Assembly: GCA_902497185.1 (NCBI GenBank)
Contig: CABVEG010000017.1
Coordinates: forward strand, 1 to 12,834
Length of the DNA: 12,834 bases
Source of the DNA: an uncultured Eubacteriales bacterium
Lineage (GTDB): Bacteria; Bacillota; Clostridia; Lachnospirales; CAG-274
Reading direction: 5' to 3'
In this document: piece by piece, positions 1 to 6,955 of the stretch
How positions within the stretch are numbered: the stretch's first letter is position 1
Layout: each line of letters starts with the position of its first letter
Made by a program: the position numbers and the translations under genes
The notes under the pieces: model-generated
What the model was told of the DNA's origin: nothing
The model's input: only the letters and a program-made list of their open reading frames with translations
The model's database searches: none

Positions 1-926
1 TGGAAAATAAAAATTTTTTTCAGAGACCTGTACCTCTTCTTATATGTGCAATTATAGCAACAGCATTATGGGGCAGTGCCATTCCTGCAATTAAAATAGG
101 ATATGAGCTTTTTAATATAGCTGAAAGCGGTGCACCTACAAAATTTGTGTTTGCAGGCATACGTTTTATAATAGCCGGTATAATAGTTATTATATTTGAT
201 TGTATAAGCAAAAGAAGAATAGTTGTGCCAAAGAAATGCGAAATAAAGGGTATAGTTCTTTTAGGCATTGTTCAGACTACTGTGGAATACATATTTTTTT
301 ATTTGTCACTTATATATTTAAGTGGAGTTAAAGGCTCGATTTTAAACAGCATTGGCAATTTTTTTGCAGTTATATTGGCACATTTTGCCTTTAACAATGA
401 CAAAATAAACAGCAGAAAATTTATAGGCTGTCTGTTGGGATTTTGTGGTGTGGTTTTCTGCTGTTTTGAGGAAGGGCTTGACTTGAGTTTTACATTTAAG
501 GGTGATGGCTTTATACTTATTGCTGCTTTTTGTTTTGCTTTAGGTTCCGTTATTACAAAATTTGTCACAAGAAAGAGTGACTCTGTTACGGTAACGGGCT
601 GGCAGCTTGCATTTGGTGGTTTTGTATTGGCTCTTACGGGACTTGTATTTGGTGGAAAAATTACCTTTCCAAGCATTTCGGCAGTTATGATGCTTATTTA
701 TCTTGCAGTAATTTCTTCCTGTGCATTTACAATATGGGCACAGTTATTAAAATATAATCCTGTAGGAAAGATTTCCGTATACTGCTTTTTAAATCCATGC
801 TTTGGTGTTATTCTTTCAGGCTTAATGTTAGGTGAGAATATATTTAATATAAGAGTTATTGCTGCACTTGTACTTGTATGTGCAGGTATTTACATTGTAA
901 ATGCAAGGTCAGAAAAAAGAGGTTAA
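1..926 (+). CDS. EamA/DMT-family membrane transporter (first base of start codon lies outside the window)
   Basis: Integral membrane protein of the drug/metabolite transporter (EamA, formerly DUF6) superfamily, which exports or exchanges small metabolites; the substrate cannot be predicted. The frame is open to the left edge. The window begins TG-GAA-AAT-AAA, so if the preceding base is A the protein starts MENKNFFQRPVPLL and is 308 residues long, the usual size for a two-EamA-repeat protein. The first helix contains the family-like WGSAIPAIK (about residues 24-32). The first EamA repeat covers roughly residues 10-150 and the second 165-300, with about ten hydrophobic segments and a short basic tail (ARSEKRG). 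A GTG at 147 is an internal Val codon: starting there would remove about 49 residues, including the first helix. The gene appears monocistronic, as a promoter lies between it and glmM. Family assignment is firm; function is not. Confidence 0.88.
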   Translation, partial: ENKNFFQRPVPLLICAIIATALWGSAIPAIKIGYELFNIAESGAPTKFVFAGIRFIIAGIIVIIFDCISKRRIVVPKKCEIKGIVLLGIVQTTVEYIFFYLSLIYLSGVKGSILNSIGNFFAVILAHFAFNNDKINSRKFIGCLLGFCGVVFCCFEEGLDLSFTFKGDGFILIAAFCFALGSVITKFVTRKSDSVTVTGWQLAFGGFVLALTGLVFGGKITFPSISAVMMLIYLAVISSCAFTIWAQLLKYNPVGKISVYCFLNPCFGVILSGLMLGENIFNIRVIAALVLVCAGIYIVNARSEKRG

Positions 927-955
927 TTTTATTAGGTAAAATATACCAAAAATCT

Positions 956-982
956 GTTTTGCAAAAGTGCAAATCTTAATTT
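956..982 (+). terminator. weak possible terminator hairpin after the EamA gene
   Basis: A 6-bp stem, TTTGCA (958-963) and TGCAAA (968-973) with an AAAG loop, lies 30 bases after the transporter stop codon. It is followed by only a broken T-rich stretch (TCTTAATTT), so it would be a weak intrinsic terminator at best. No better candidate lies between the two genes. Confidence 0.3.
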
Positions 983-986
983 GCTA

Positions 987-1015
987 TTGTGTAAAACTTT
1001 TATTAGTGGTATAAT
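987..1015 (+). promoter_or_regulatory. sigma-A-type promoter of the glmM-glmS-mtnN operon
   Basis: A -35-like TTGTGT (987-992) and a perfect -10 TATAAT (1010-1015) are separated by exactly 17 bases. The -10 is preceded by TG one base upstream (TGGTATAAT), making it an extended -10 element. Transcription would begin near 1022, giving an untranslated leader of about 39 bases with AGGAGG at 1048-1053. A leader this short leaves no room for a glmS-type ribozyme or a large riboswitch. Confidence 0.72.
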
Positions 1016-1060
1016 GTTGTTAATTATAACTATGTAATTATTGTTTTAGGAGGAATAATA

Positions 1061-2410
1061 ATGGGTAAGTTTTTTGGTACAGATGGTGTAAGAGGCGTAG
1101 CCAATGTAGAGCTTACACCTGAGTTAGCATATAAATTAGGCAGAGCAGGTGCATATGTTCTTACTAAGCACACTAACCATACTGCCAAAATTATAGTTGG
1201 TATGGACACAAGAATTTCAGGTGATATGCTTGAGTCTGCACTTATTGCGGGCATCTGTTCAGTAGGCGCTCAAGCAGTTAGTCTTGGAGTTGTGCCTACA
1301 CCTGCCGTTGCACACCTTGTAAGAGCGTATAATGCTGATGCAGGTATTGTTATAAGTGCGTCTCATAATCCTGTTCAGGATAATGGCATAAAATTTTTCA
1401 ATTCACAGGGATTTAAGCTAAGAGATGATATTGAACTTGAAATTGAAAATTATATGACTGATCTTTGGGAGGAGCTTCCACGTCCTACCGGTGACAGAGT
1501 TGGGGCTAAGACTGTATGTGAAGAGGCTATTGATGATTATGTAAGTTTTGTTCAGACTACTACTGATATTAAACTTGACGGCATTAAGGTTGCTATTGAT
1601 TGTGCAAACGGTGCTACATACAAGGCTGCTCCTATTGCCTTAACAGAGCTTGGAGCTGAGGTTTATTCCATTCACAGAGAGCCTGACGGAACTAATATTA
1701 ACAAAAACTGTGGTTCAACTCATATTGAAAGCCTTTCTAAGTTTGTTGTAGACAACAAGTGTGACTTGGGTATTGCCTTTGACGGTGATGGTGACAGATG
1801 TCTTGCTGTAGACAGTCAGGGTAATTTAGTTGACGGTGATGTAATTATGGCTATATGCGGTAATTATATGAAGGAATGTGGAAAGCTTAAAAATGATACT
1901 ATTGTTGCCACTGTTATGAGTAATTTAGGTCTTCATATAATGGGTAAGGAGCATGGTATTAAAATTGAAAAAACTAATGTAGGTGACAGATACGTTCTGG
2001 AGCATATTCTTGAAAACGGTGACTGCTTCGGCGGCGAACAGTCAGGTCATATTATTTTCTTTGATTACAACACAACAGGTGACGGTATTGTTACTGCCAT
2101 TCAGCTTCTTACTACTCTTAAAAAGACAGGCAAGACCTTAGATGAGGCTAAGAAGATTATGGAAGTACTTCCACAGGCTCTTGTTAATGCAAAAGTAGAC
2201 AACAAACGCAAAAAGGACTATATTAAAAATGAAACAATTAAGTCTGAAATTGAAAAGCTTGAGGCTAAGTTTAGCGGAGAAGGCCGTGTTCTTATAAGAC
2301 CATCAGGTACAGAGCCTATTGTCAGAGTAATGATTGAGGGCAGAGACCAGAAGGTTATTCAGCAGGAGGCTGAAAGACTTGCTAAACTTATTGAGGGTCT
2401 TTTAAATTAA
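1061..2410 (+). CDS. glmM: phosphoglucosamine mutase GlmM
   Basis: Cytosolic enzyme that interconverts glucosamine-6-phosphate and glucosamine-1-phosphate, the second step to UDP-GlcNAc for peptidoglycan. At 449 residues it has the normal family length. All four alpha-D-phosphohexomutase signatures are present: the phosphoserine loop SASHNP with the catalytic Ser at residue 101, the metal loop DGDGD at 241-245, the sugar-binding GEQSG at 325-329 and the phosphate-binding RPSGTEP at 413-419. The N-terminal FGTDGVRG (residues 5-12) is typical of GlmM rather than of PgcA or ManB. The ATG has AGGAGG eight bases upstream. It is the first gene of the operon; glmS begins 14 bases after its stop codon, so enzymes for consecutive steps are made from one transcript. 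Confidence 0.97.
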   Translation: MGKFFGTDGVRGVANVELTPELAYKLGRAGAYVLTKHTNHTAKIIVGMDTRISGDMLESALIAGICSVGAQAVSLGVVPTPAVAHLVRAYNADAGIVISASHNPVQDNGIKFFNSQGFKLRDDIELEIENYMTDLWEELPRPTGDRVGAKTVCEEAIDDYVSFVQTTTDIKLDGIKVAIDCANGATYKAAPIALTELGAEVYSIHREPDGTNINKNCGSTHIESLSKFVVDNKCDLGIAFDGDGDRCLAVDSQGNLVDGDVIMAICGNYMKECGKLKNDTIVATVMSNLGLHIMGKEHGIKIEKTNVGDRYVLEHILENGDCFGGEQSGHIIFFDYNTTGDGIVTAIQLLTTLKKTGKTLDEAKKIMEVLPQALVNAKVDNKRKKDYIKNETIKSEIEKLEAKFSGEGRVLIRPSGTEPIVRVMIEGRDQKVIQQEAERLAKLIEGLLN

Positions 2411-2424
2411 GGAGGATATAAAAT

Positions 2425-4263
2425 ATGTGTGGTATAGTTGGCTATGTTGGTGCACAGAATGCTGTGCCCGTACTTATAAGCGGTTTAAAGAGTCTTGAAT
2501 ACAGAGGCTATGATTCTGCCGGTGTAGCTGTTTTAAATAATAATCAAATTGGTATAAGAAAGACTAAGGGCAAGGTTGACAATTTAAGAAACCTGCTTCT
2601 TAATGAGCCTGTGTCAGGCAAGGTTGGCATTGGTCATACAAGATGGGCAACTCACGGCGAGCCATCAGACTTAAATGCTCACCCTCACTTTAGTAATGAC
2701 GATAAAATTGCCGTTGTGCATAACGGTATTATTGAAAATTATCAGGAATTAAAAATTGAGCTTGAGAAAAAAGGCTATATTTTTCATTCTGAAACAGATA
2801 CAGAAACAGTTGCCCATCTTATTGATGATTTTTATAAGCAGGGTAATGACCTTCTTGAGGCAGTAAGAAAAACTCTTGAAAGAATTGAAGGTTCTTATGC
2901 TTTAGGTGTTTTATGTACTGATTACCCTGATCAGATTATTGCTGCAAGAAAGGAATCTCCTCTTATTGTCGGCTTAGGTAAGGGCGAAAATTTTATTGCA
3001 TCAGATATTCCTGCTATTCTTAACTACACTAAAGATGCCTATATTTTAGGAGATAAGGAGTTTGCTCTTGTTAAGGCTGATGAAGTTAAGATTTATGATA
3101 TTGAAGGAAATGAAATTGAGAGAGAGGTTTATACATATAAGTGGGATGTTGAGGCTGCACAGAAAAACGGTTATGACCACTTTATGTTAAAGGAGATTTA
3201 CGAACAGCCTAAGGTTGTTAAGGATAATCTTTCACAGAGATTTTCAGAGGATGGTAAGTCTATTGAGCTTGACGGAATTAAGCTTGGCAAAAAAGAACTT
3301 GAAAATATTAACCAGATTTATATTGTTGCCTGTGGTACAGCTTATTATGCAGGTCTTATAGGTAAGTATCTTCTTGAAAGAATAGTAAGAATCCCTGTTA
3401 ATTCAGATGTTGCAAGTGAATTTAGATATAAGGATCCTCTTATTGATGAGCATACTCTTGTAATAGTTATTTCTCAGTCAGGTGAAACTGCTGATACTCA
3501 TTCAGCATTAAAGTTGGCTAAGTCTAAGGGCGCAAGAGTTCTTGGTATTGTTAATGCCGTAGGCAGCTCTATTGCAAGAGATTCTGATGATGTATTGTAT
3601 ACCCTTGCAGGCTTTGAAATTGCCGTTGCATCTACAAAGGCATTTTCTGCACAGGTAATTGCAATGTATCTTATTACACTTCATATTGCACAGGAACTTG
3701 GCAAAATTGATGAAAAAACGTTTGCTGAAATTAAGATAGCTATGGATAAACTTCCATCACAGATTAACGATATTTTAACAAAGGCAGTGCCTGCCATAAG
3801 AAAGTTTGTAAACAAATATATTGGTTCTAAAAACGTATTTTATATTGGCAGAGGACTTGATTATGTAGTAGGTATGGAAGGCTCATTAAAGCTTAAGGAA
3901 ATTGCTTATTTACATTCAGAGCCTTATGCTGCAGGCGAATTAAAGCACGGTCCTATTGCTCTTATTGAAAAGGCTACTCTTGTGGTTGGTGTATGTACTC
4001 AGGAAGCATTATTTGATAAGACAAAGAGCAATATGCAGGAGGTTAAGGCAAGGGGTGCAAAGGTTCTTGCTATTGCAATGAAGGGGAACACAAGTATTGA
4101 AGAGGTTGCAGATGATGTTATTTATATTCCTAGAACTCACTGGATGCTTACATCGTTGCTTGCTAATATTCCACAGCAGTTATTTGCTTACTATATGGCA
4201 TTAGGCTTAGGCGAGGATATTGATAAACCAAGAAACCTTGCAAAGAGTGTAACTGTTGAGTAA
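2425..4263 (+). CDS. glmS: glutamine--fructose-6-phosphate aminotransferase (isomerizing) GlmS
   Basis: Commits fructose-6-phosphate to amino-sugar synthesis: glutamine + fructose-6-phosphate gives glucosamine-6-phosphate + glutamate. It is full length at 612 residues. The N-terminal glutaminase domain (about 1-230) has the nucleophile Cys2 right after the initiator Met, RGYDSAG at 27-33, GHTRWATHG at 70-78, HNG at 99-101 and SETDTE at 122-127. Two SIS isomerase domains follow: CGTAYYAG at 303-310, SQSGET at 350-355, STKAFSAQ at 403-410 and ELKHGP at 505-510. It ends in the conserved NLAKSVTVE tail. GGAGG lies 14 to 10 bases before the ATG. The 14-base gap from glmM and the lack of a local promoter mean it is read with glmM. 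A glmS ribozyme, common directly upstream of glmS in Firmicutes, does not fit here. Confidence 0.98.
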   Translation: MCGIVGYVGAQNAVPVLISGLKSLEYRGYDSAGVAVLNNNQIGIRKTKGKVDNLRNLLLNEPVSGKVGIGHTRWATHGEPSDLNAHPHFSNDDKIAVVHNGIIENYQELKIELEKKGYIFHSETDTETVAHLIDDFYKQGNDLLEAVRKTLERIEGSYALGVLCTDYPDQIIAARKESPLIVGLGKGENFIASDIPAILNYTKDAYILGDKEFALVKADEVKIYDIEGNEIEREVYTYKWDVEAAQKNGYDHFMLKEIYEQPKVVKDNLSQRFSEDGKSIELDGIKLGKKELENINQIYIVACGTAYYAGLIGKYLLERIVRIPVNSDVASEFRYKDPLIDEHTLVIVISQSGETADTHSALKLAKSKGARVLGIVNAVGSSIARDSDDVLYTLAGFEIAVASTKAFSAQVIAMYLITLHIAQELGKIDEKTFAEIKIAMDKLPSQINDILTKAVPAIRKFVNKYIGSKNVFYIGRGLDYVVGMEGSLKLKEIAYLHSEPYAAGELKHGPIALIEKATLVVGVCTQEALFDKTKSNMQEVKARGAKVLAIAMKGNTSIEEVADDVIYIPRTHWMLTSLLANIPQQLFAYYMALGLGEDIDKPRNLAKSVTVE

Positions 4264-4265
4264 TC

Positions 4266-4271
4266 AGGAGG
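4266..4271 (+). promoter_or_regulatory. ribosome binding site that sets the mtnN start
   Basis: AGGAGG lies just after the glmS stop codon and eight bases before the ATG at 4280. It supports starting mtnN at 4280 rather than at the in-frame GTG at 4256, which lies inside glmS and has no such site. Confidence 0.8.
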
Positions 4272-4279
4272 TTAAATTT

Positions 4280-4975
4280 ATGACAATAGGTATTATAGGG
4301 GCTATGGAGGAGGAAATCACTAATATTCTTGAGGATATGAATGTTGTTACAACAAAGAATGCTCTTGGACTTGATTTTCACTTAGGTTCGTTAAATAACA
4401 GCGGGCATAGTATTGTTCTTGTGCGTTCAGGCATAGGCAAGGTTAATGCTGCCTTGTGTACACAGGTGCTTATTGACCTTTTTGCTGTTGATGCCATTAT
4501 TAATGTAGGTGTTGCAGGAGCTGTTGACAATAATGTAAAAATTGGAGATATAGTTATTTCAAGTGATGCCGTACAGCACGATTTTGATACCTCTGCCTTA
4601 GGTGATGAACCGGGTATTATTTCAAGAATGGATACAAGTGTATTTGCTGCTGACAAAAATCTTGTAGAAACAGCTAAAAAGGTTGTCAGTGATATTGGTT
4701 TTCCTGTTTATGTTGGTAGGATAGCAAGTGGTGATCAGTTTGTGTCTGATCCTGCCGTAAAGGAAAGAATAGCTAACCTGTTTAACCCTCTTTGCTGTGA
4801 AATGGAGGGAGGAGCTATTGCTCATACCTGTTATCTTAATAAGGTGCCTTTTGTTATTATAAGGGCAATTTCAGATAACGCAGAGGAAGGCAGTGATGTA
4901 AATTATGAAAGATTTTTCAGAGAATGTGCAGTTACTGCCGGCAGAATAATTAAGAATATGGTAGCTGAAATTTGA
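4280..4975 (+). CDS. mtnN: 5'-methylthioadenosine/S-adenosylhomocysteine nucleosidase MtnN
   Basis: Hydrolyses the glycosidic bond of methylthioadenosine, S-adenosylhomocysteine and often 5'-deoxyadenosine, releasing adenine. This clears inhibitory by-products of SAM-dependent reactions and feeds methionine recycling and AI-2 production. From the ATG at 4280 it has 231 residues, almost exactly the length of E. coli Pfs. The start GIIGAMEEE places the catalytic-pocket Glu at residue 12; SGIGKVNAA (50-58), VGVAGA (76-81), SGDQFV (150-155), CEMEGGA with Glu174 and Glu176, and SDNAEEGS with the general-acid Asp199 all match the family. An in-frame GTG at 4256 would add eight residues (MSNQEVKF) before the conserved start and is unlikely. 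It is the last gene of the glm operon, 16 bases after glmS, and is followed at once by a terminator. Confidence 0.95.
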   Translation: MTIGIIGAMEEEITNILEDMNVVTTKNALGLDFHLGSLNNSGHSIVLVRSGIGKVNAALCTQVLIDLFAVDAIINVGVAGAVDNNVKIGDIVISSDAVQHDFDTSALGDEPGIISRMDTSVFAADKNLVETAKKVVSDIGFPVYVGRIASGDQFVSDPAVKERIANLFNPLCCEMEGGAIAHTCYLNKVPFVIIRAISDNAEEGSDVNYERFFRECAVTAGRIIKNMVAEI

Positions 4976-4977
4976 TT

Positions 4978-5006
4978 AAATCCCCTCTGGCGAGGGGATT
5001 TTTTAA
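4978..5006 (+). terminator. intrinsic terminator of the glmM-glmS-mtnN operon
   Basis: A perfect 10-bp stem, AAATCCCCTC (4978-4987) and GAGGGGATTT (4992-5001), with a TGGC loop, runs into TTTTTT (4999-5004). It begins two bases after the mtnN stop codon. The GC-rich core and the T tract make this a strong Rho-independent terminator. Confidence 0.93.
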
Positions 5007-5032
5007 TTATGACATTCCTCTGTCTGAAATAA

Positions 5033-5062
5033 CCCTGTGGTTTAGCCAACGACAGGCTTGGT
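5033..5062. other. small potential stem-loop of unknown role between terminator and next promoter
   Basis: CCTG (5034-5037) can pair with CAGG (5053-5056) around an inner TGG/CCA stem (5038-5040 with 5046-5048). A competing pairing of CCAA (5046-5049) with TTGG (5058-5061) is also possible. The stretch 5007-5087 lies outside the two transcripts predicted on the plus strand and holds no convincing gene. It does not match any riboswitch or small RNA core that I can recall. Confidence 0.2.
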
Positions 5063-5087
5063 ACTTTTGATAAAACGGAATTTGTAA

Positions 5088-5116
5088 TTGCATTTTTACA
5101 TAATATAAGCTATAAT
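5088..5116 (+). promoter_or_regulatory. sigma-A-type promoter of the panT-like/coaX operon
   Basis: A perfect -10 TATAAT (5111-5116) lies 17 bases after a -35-like TTGCAT (5088-5093). Transcription would start near 5123, leaving a leader of about 64 bases. This also argues against the in-frame ATG at 5121 as a start codon, because it would lie at or before the first transcribed base. Confidence 0.65.
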
Positions 5117-5171
5117 TAAAATGATTAAATATTTTAATGCGTTGTATCCTTTTATAATCGGGAACAGCAGC

Positions 5172-5178
5172 AAGGAGG
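5172..5178 (+). promoter_or_regulatory. ribosome binding site that sets the start of the ECF S component
   Basis: AAGGAGG is followed by eight bases and the ATG at 5187. It selects this start over the in-frame ATG at 5121, which has no ribosome binding site and lies at the predicted transcription start. Confidence 0.85.
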
Positions 5179-5186
5179 ATTTTTTT

Positions 5187-5804
5187 ATGACAAATCAGAG
5201 AGAGAAAACTCGCAGTATGGTGGAAATGGCACTTTTTATTGCTATAATTGTAGTGCTGGCTTTAACGCCTTTAGGCTATATTCCACTTGGCTTTATGAAT
5301 GCAACTACTATACATATTCCTGTTATTATAGCAGGTATTGTTTTAGGCTTTAAAAAAGGTGCTTTCTGTGGTTTTGTGTTTGGGCTGACAAGCCTTTTAA
5401 ACAATACTTTTCGTCCTGTGGCTACATCATTTTTATTTACGCCCCTTGTTTATCCGGGAAATATATGGAGTATTGTTATAGCTCTTGTACCAAGAATTTT
5501 AATAGGTGTAGTTGCCTTTGTTGTATTTAAGGCTATGTTTAATGCTACTAAAAATAAGGCTGTTTCAATGTTTACAGCAGGCTTTTTAGGCTCAATGACT
5601 AATACAATACTTGTTATGGGTATGGCTTACCTATTTTTTGCAGAGCCTTTTGCAGAAGCAAAGGGAATAGCTGTAGAGGGAGTATTAAAAGCAGTTTGCG
5701 GTGTGATGGTAGTAAACGGTATACCTGAGTCAATAATTGCAGGTATTATTGCATCAGCAGTTTGTGGGGCATTAATGTCAGCATTTAAGGAAAGATTTAA
5801 TTAA
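5187..5804 (+). CDS. panT: ECF transporter S component, probably pantothenate-specific (PanT-like)
   Basis: Membrane-embedded substrate-binding subunit of an energy-coupling-factor importer. S components bind a vitamin and dock onto a shared EcfA-EcfA'-EcfT energizing module, which is not encoded in this window. The protein has 205 residues and about six hydrophobic segments, typical of the family. The N-terminal stretch from about residue 8 (TRSMVEMALFIAI) resembles the start of S components, where the first helix contacts EcfT. Motifs such as TTIHIPVIIAGI (41-52), GFVFGLTSLLNN (62-73) and FLFTPLVYPG (82-91) fit the PanT-like branch of this family, from memory. The gene symbol rests mainly on context: coaX, which phosphorylates pantothenate, begins 19 bases downstream on the same transcript. 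The family call is firm; the substrate is an inference and another vitamin is possible. Confidence 0.82.
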   Translation: MTNQREKTRSMVEMALFIAIIVVLALTPLGYIPLGFMNATTIHIPVIIAGIVLGFKKGAFCGFVFGLTSLLNNTFRPVATSFLFTPLVYPGNIWSIVIALVPRILIGVVAFVVFKAMFNATKNKAVSMFTAGFLGSMTNTILVMGMAYLFFAEPFAEAKGIAVEGVLKAVCGVMVVNGIPESIIAGIIASAVCGALMSAFKERFN

Positions 5805-5823
5805 CAAAGTTCGGAGTAAGAAT

Positions 5824-6588
5824 ATGATTTTAGCAATAGATATTGGAAATACTAACATAGTTATCGGATGTATAAGTGAGGGCAATGTTGAGTTTATGGC
5901 AAGGCTTTCTACTAACAGAATTAAGACTGAAGATGAGTATGGAGTTCAGATTATGAACGTGCTTAAGCTTTATGATGTGGATAGGAGAAAAATTGAAGGA
6001 GGTATTATATCTTCTGTGGTACCTCCTGTTTTAAGCGCCATTAAACTTGCAGTTAAAATGGTTATAGGAAAGGAGCCTCTTGTTGTAGGACCCGGGGTTA
6101 AGACTGGAGTTAATATACTTATGGATAATCCGGGGGCAGTAGGCAGCGACAGAATAGTAAGCGCTGTAGCAGCTCTTACTATGTATAAACCGCCTATATT
6201 GATTGTGGATATGGGTACTGCCACAACCATTGATACCATTGACCAAAAGGGAAATTATATCGGAGGCTGTATTATGCCCGGAGTAAATATAAGTTTGCAG
6301 GCTCTTTCCTCAAGAACGGCACAGCTGCCTGCAATAAGCTTTGAAAAGCCTAAAAAGGCTATTGGTAAGAATACTATTGACTGTATGCGCAGCGGTGTTG
6401 TTTTTGGAACGGCAGGAATGATAGACGGCTGTGTTGAAAGAATCGAAAATGAGCTTGGTCAGAAGTGCAAAGTTATTATAACTGGCGGTTTAGGCAAAAA
6501 CTTTGCTGAAATATGCAAGGGAGATTATGAATATGACCCTGAGCTATTGTTAAAGGGACTTTATATTATTTATAACAAGAATAAATAG
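5824..6588 (+). CDS. coaX: type III pantothenate kinase CoaX
   Basis: Phosphorylates pantothenate with ATP to 4'-phosphopantothenate, the first committed step of coenzyme A synthesis. Type III enzymes belong to the ASKHA fold, are not inhibited by CoA, have a weak affinity for ATP and need a monovalent cation. At 254 residues the length is normal. DIGNTN at 6-11 is the phosphate-binding loop; GPGVKTG (89-95) and GSDR with the catalytic Asp109 follow; VDMGTATTID (128-137) carries the second Asp; GGCIMPG (147-153) and TGGLGK (220-225) complete the family pattern. The start codon has GGAG about seven bases upstream. Its stop codon overlaps the ribosome binding site of the next gene. Neighbouring panT-like suggests that imported vitamin is phosphorylated and trapped; no panB, panC or panD is present here. 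Confidence 0.96.
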   Translation: MILAIDIGNTNIVIGCISEGNVEFMARLSTNRIKTEDEYGVQIMNVLKLYDVDRRKIEGGIISSVVPPVLSAIKLAVKMVIGKEPLVVGPGVKTGVNILMDNPGAVGSDRIVSAVAALTMYKPPILIVDMGTATTIDTIDQKGNYIGGCIMPGVNISLQALSSRTAQLPAISFEKPKKAIGKNTIDCMRSGVVFGTAGMIDGCVERIENELGQKCKVIITGGLGKNFAEICKGDYEYDPELLLKGLYIIYNKNK

Positions 6589-6598
6589 GAGGCATATT

Positions 6599-6946
6599 AT
6601 GGATATTGTAAACGAAGCTGTTAATCTTGCCGATAAAATTTCAGACAGTATTAAGGACAGTCAGATTTACAAGGATTATAGGACAGCACTTTCTAAAATT
6701 GAGGAAGACACCGAATTAATGGAAAAAATCAGGCAGCTTAAAATAAAGCATATTGACTTTGCAAATGACAGAATTAATGGTATTGATGATTTTAACAAGG
6801 AAAAATATATTTCACAGGAGTTTTTTAAGGTAATGCTTAATGAAAATGCCAGAATATATTTTATGAATGAGGAAAAACTTGTAAATCTCATAGCTGATGT
6901 ATATACAAAAGTAATAGAAAAGTGTGATCTTAATTTATTTGCATAG
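6599..6946 (+). CDS. YlbF/YmcA-family protein
   Basis: Small cytosolic helical protein of 115 residues of the Com_YlbF family. In Bacillus subtilis, YlbF and YmcA form a complex with YaaT that directs RNase Y cleavage of mRNA and influences competence, sporulation and biofilm formation; other family members have no known role. The sequence is almost entirely predicted helix with heptad-like charged stretches (KISDSIKDSQIYKDYR, about 13-28) typical of the family's long hairpin, and no membrane segment. Only one Cys is present (109), so the cysteine-rich Fe-S ligand set reported for the Bacillus complex is not evident. AGGAGG at 6587-6592 overlaps the coaX stop codon, which indicates co-transcription and possible translational coupling. 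Family call rests on overall pattern, not on a catalytic motif. Confidence 0.78.
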   Translation: MDIVNEAVNLADKISDSIKDSQIYKDYRTALSKIEEDTELMEKIRQLKIKHIDFANDRINGIDDFNKEKYISQEFFKVMLNENARIYFMNEEKLVNLIADVYTKVIEKCDLNLFA

Positions 6947-6955
6947 GGGTATTTT

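Noticed and set aside
147..926. A GTG start at 147 giving a 259-residue transporter
   Set aside because: The frame is open to the left edge and encodes a convincing first EamA helix; the window starts one base into what is almost certainly ATG GAA AAT, giving the normal length.
927..1060. A glmS ribozyme or riboswitch upstream of glmM
   Set aside because: The predicted leader is only about 39 bases and no conserved ribozyme core is visible.
4256..4279. A longer mtnN starting at GTG 4256 inside glmS
   Set aside because: It adds eight residues before the conserved GIIGAMEEE start, lacks a ribosome binding site, and AGGAGG is ideally placed for the ATG at 4280.
5121..5186. A 22-residue N-terminal extension of the ECF S component from ATG 5121
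   Set aside because: This ATG lies at or before the predicted transcription start and has no ribosome binding site, while AAGGAGG precedes the ATG at 5187.
5012..5186. A vitamin riboswitch controlling the panT-like gene
   Set aside because: No TPP, FMN, THF, preQ1 or cobalamin core motif can be seen, and the promoter lies downstream of the only structured segment.
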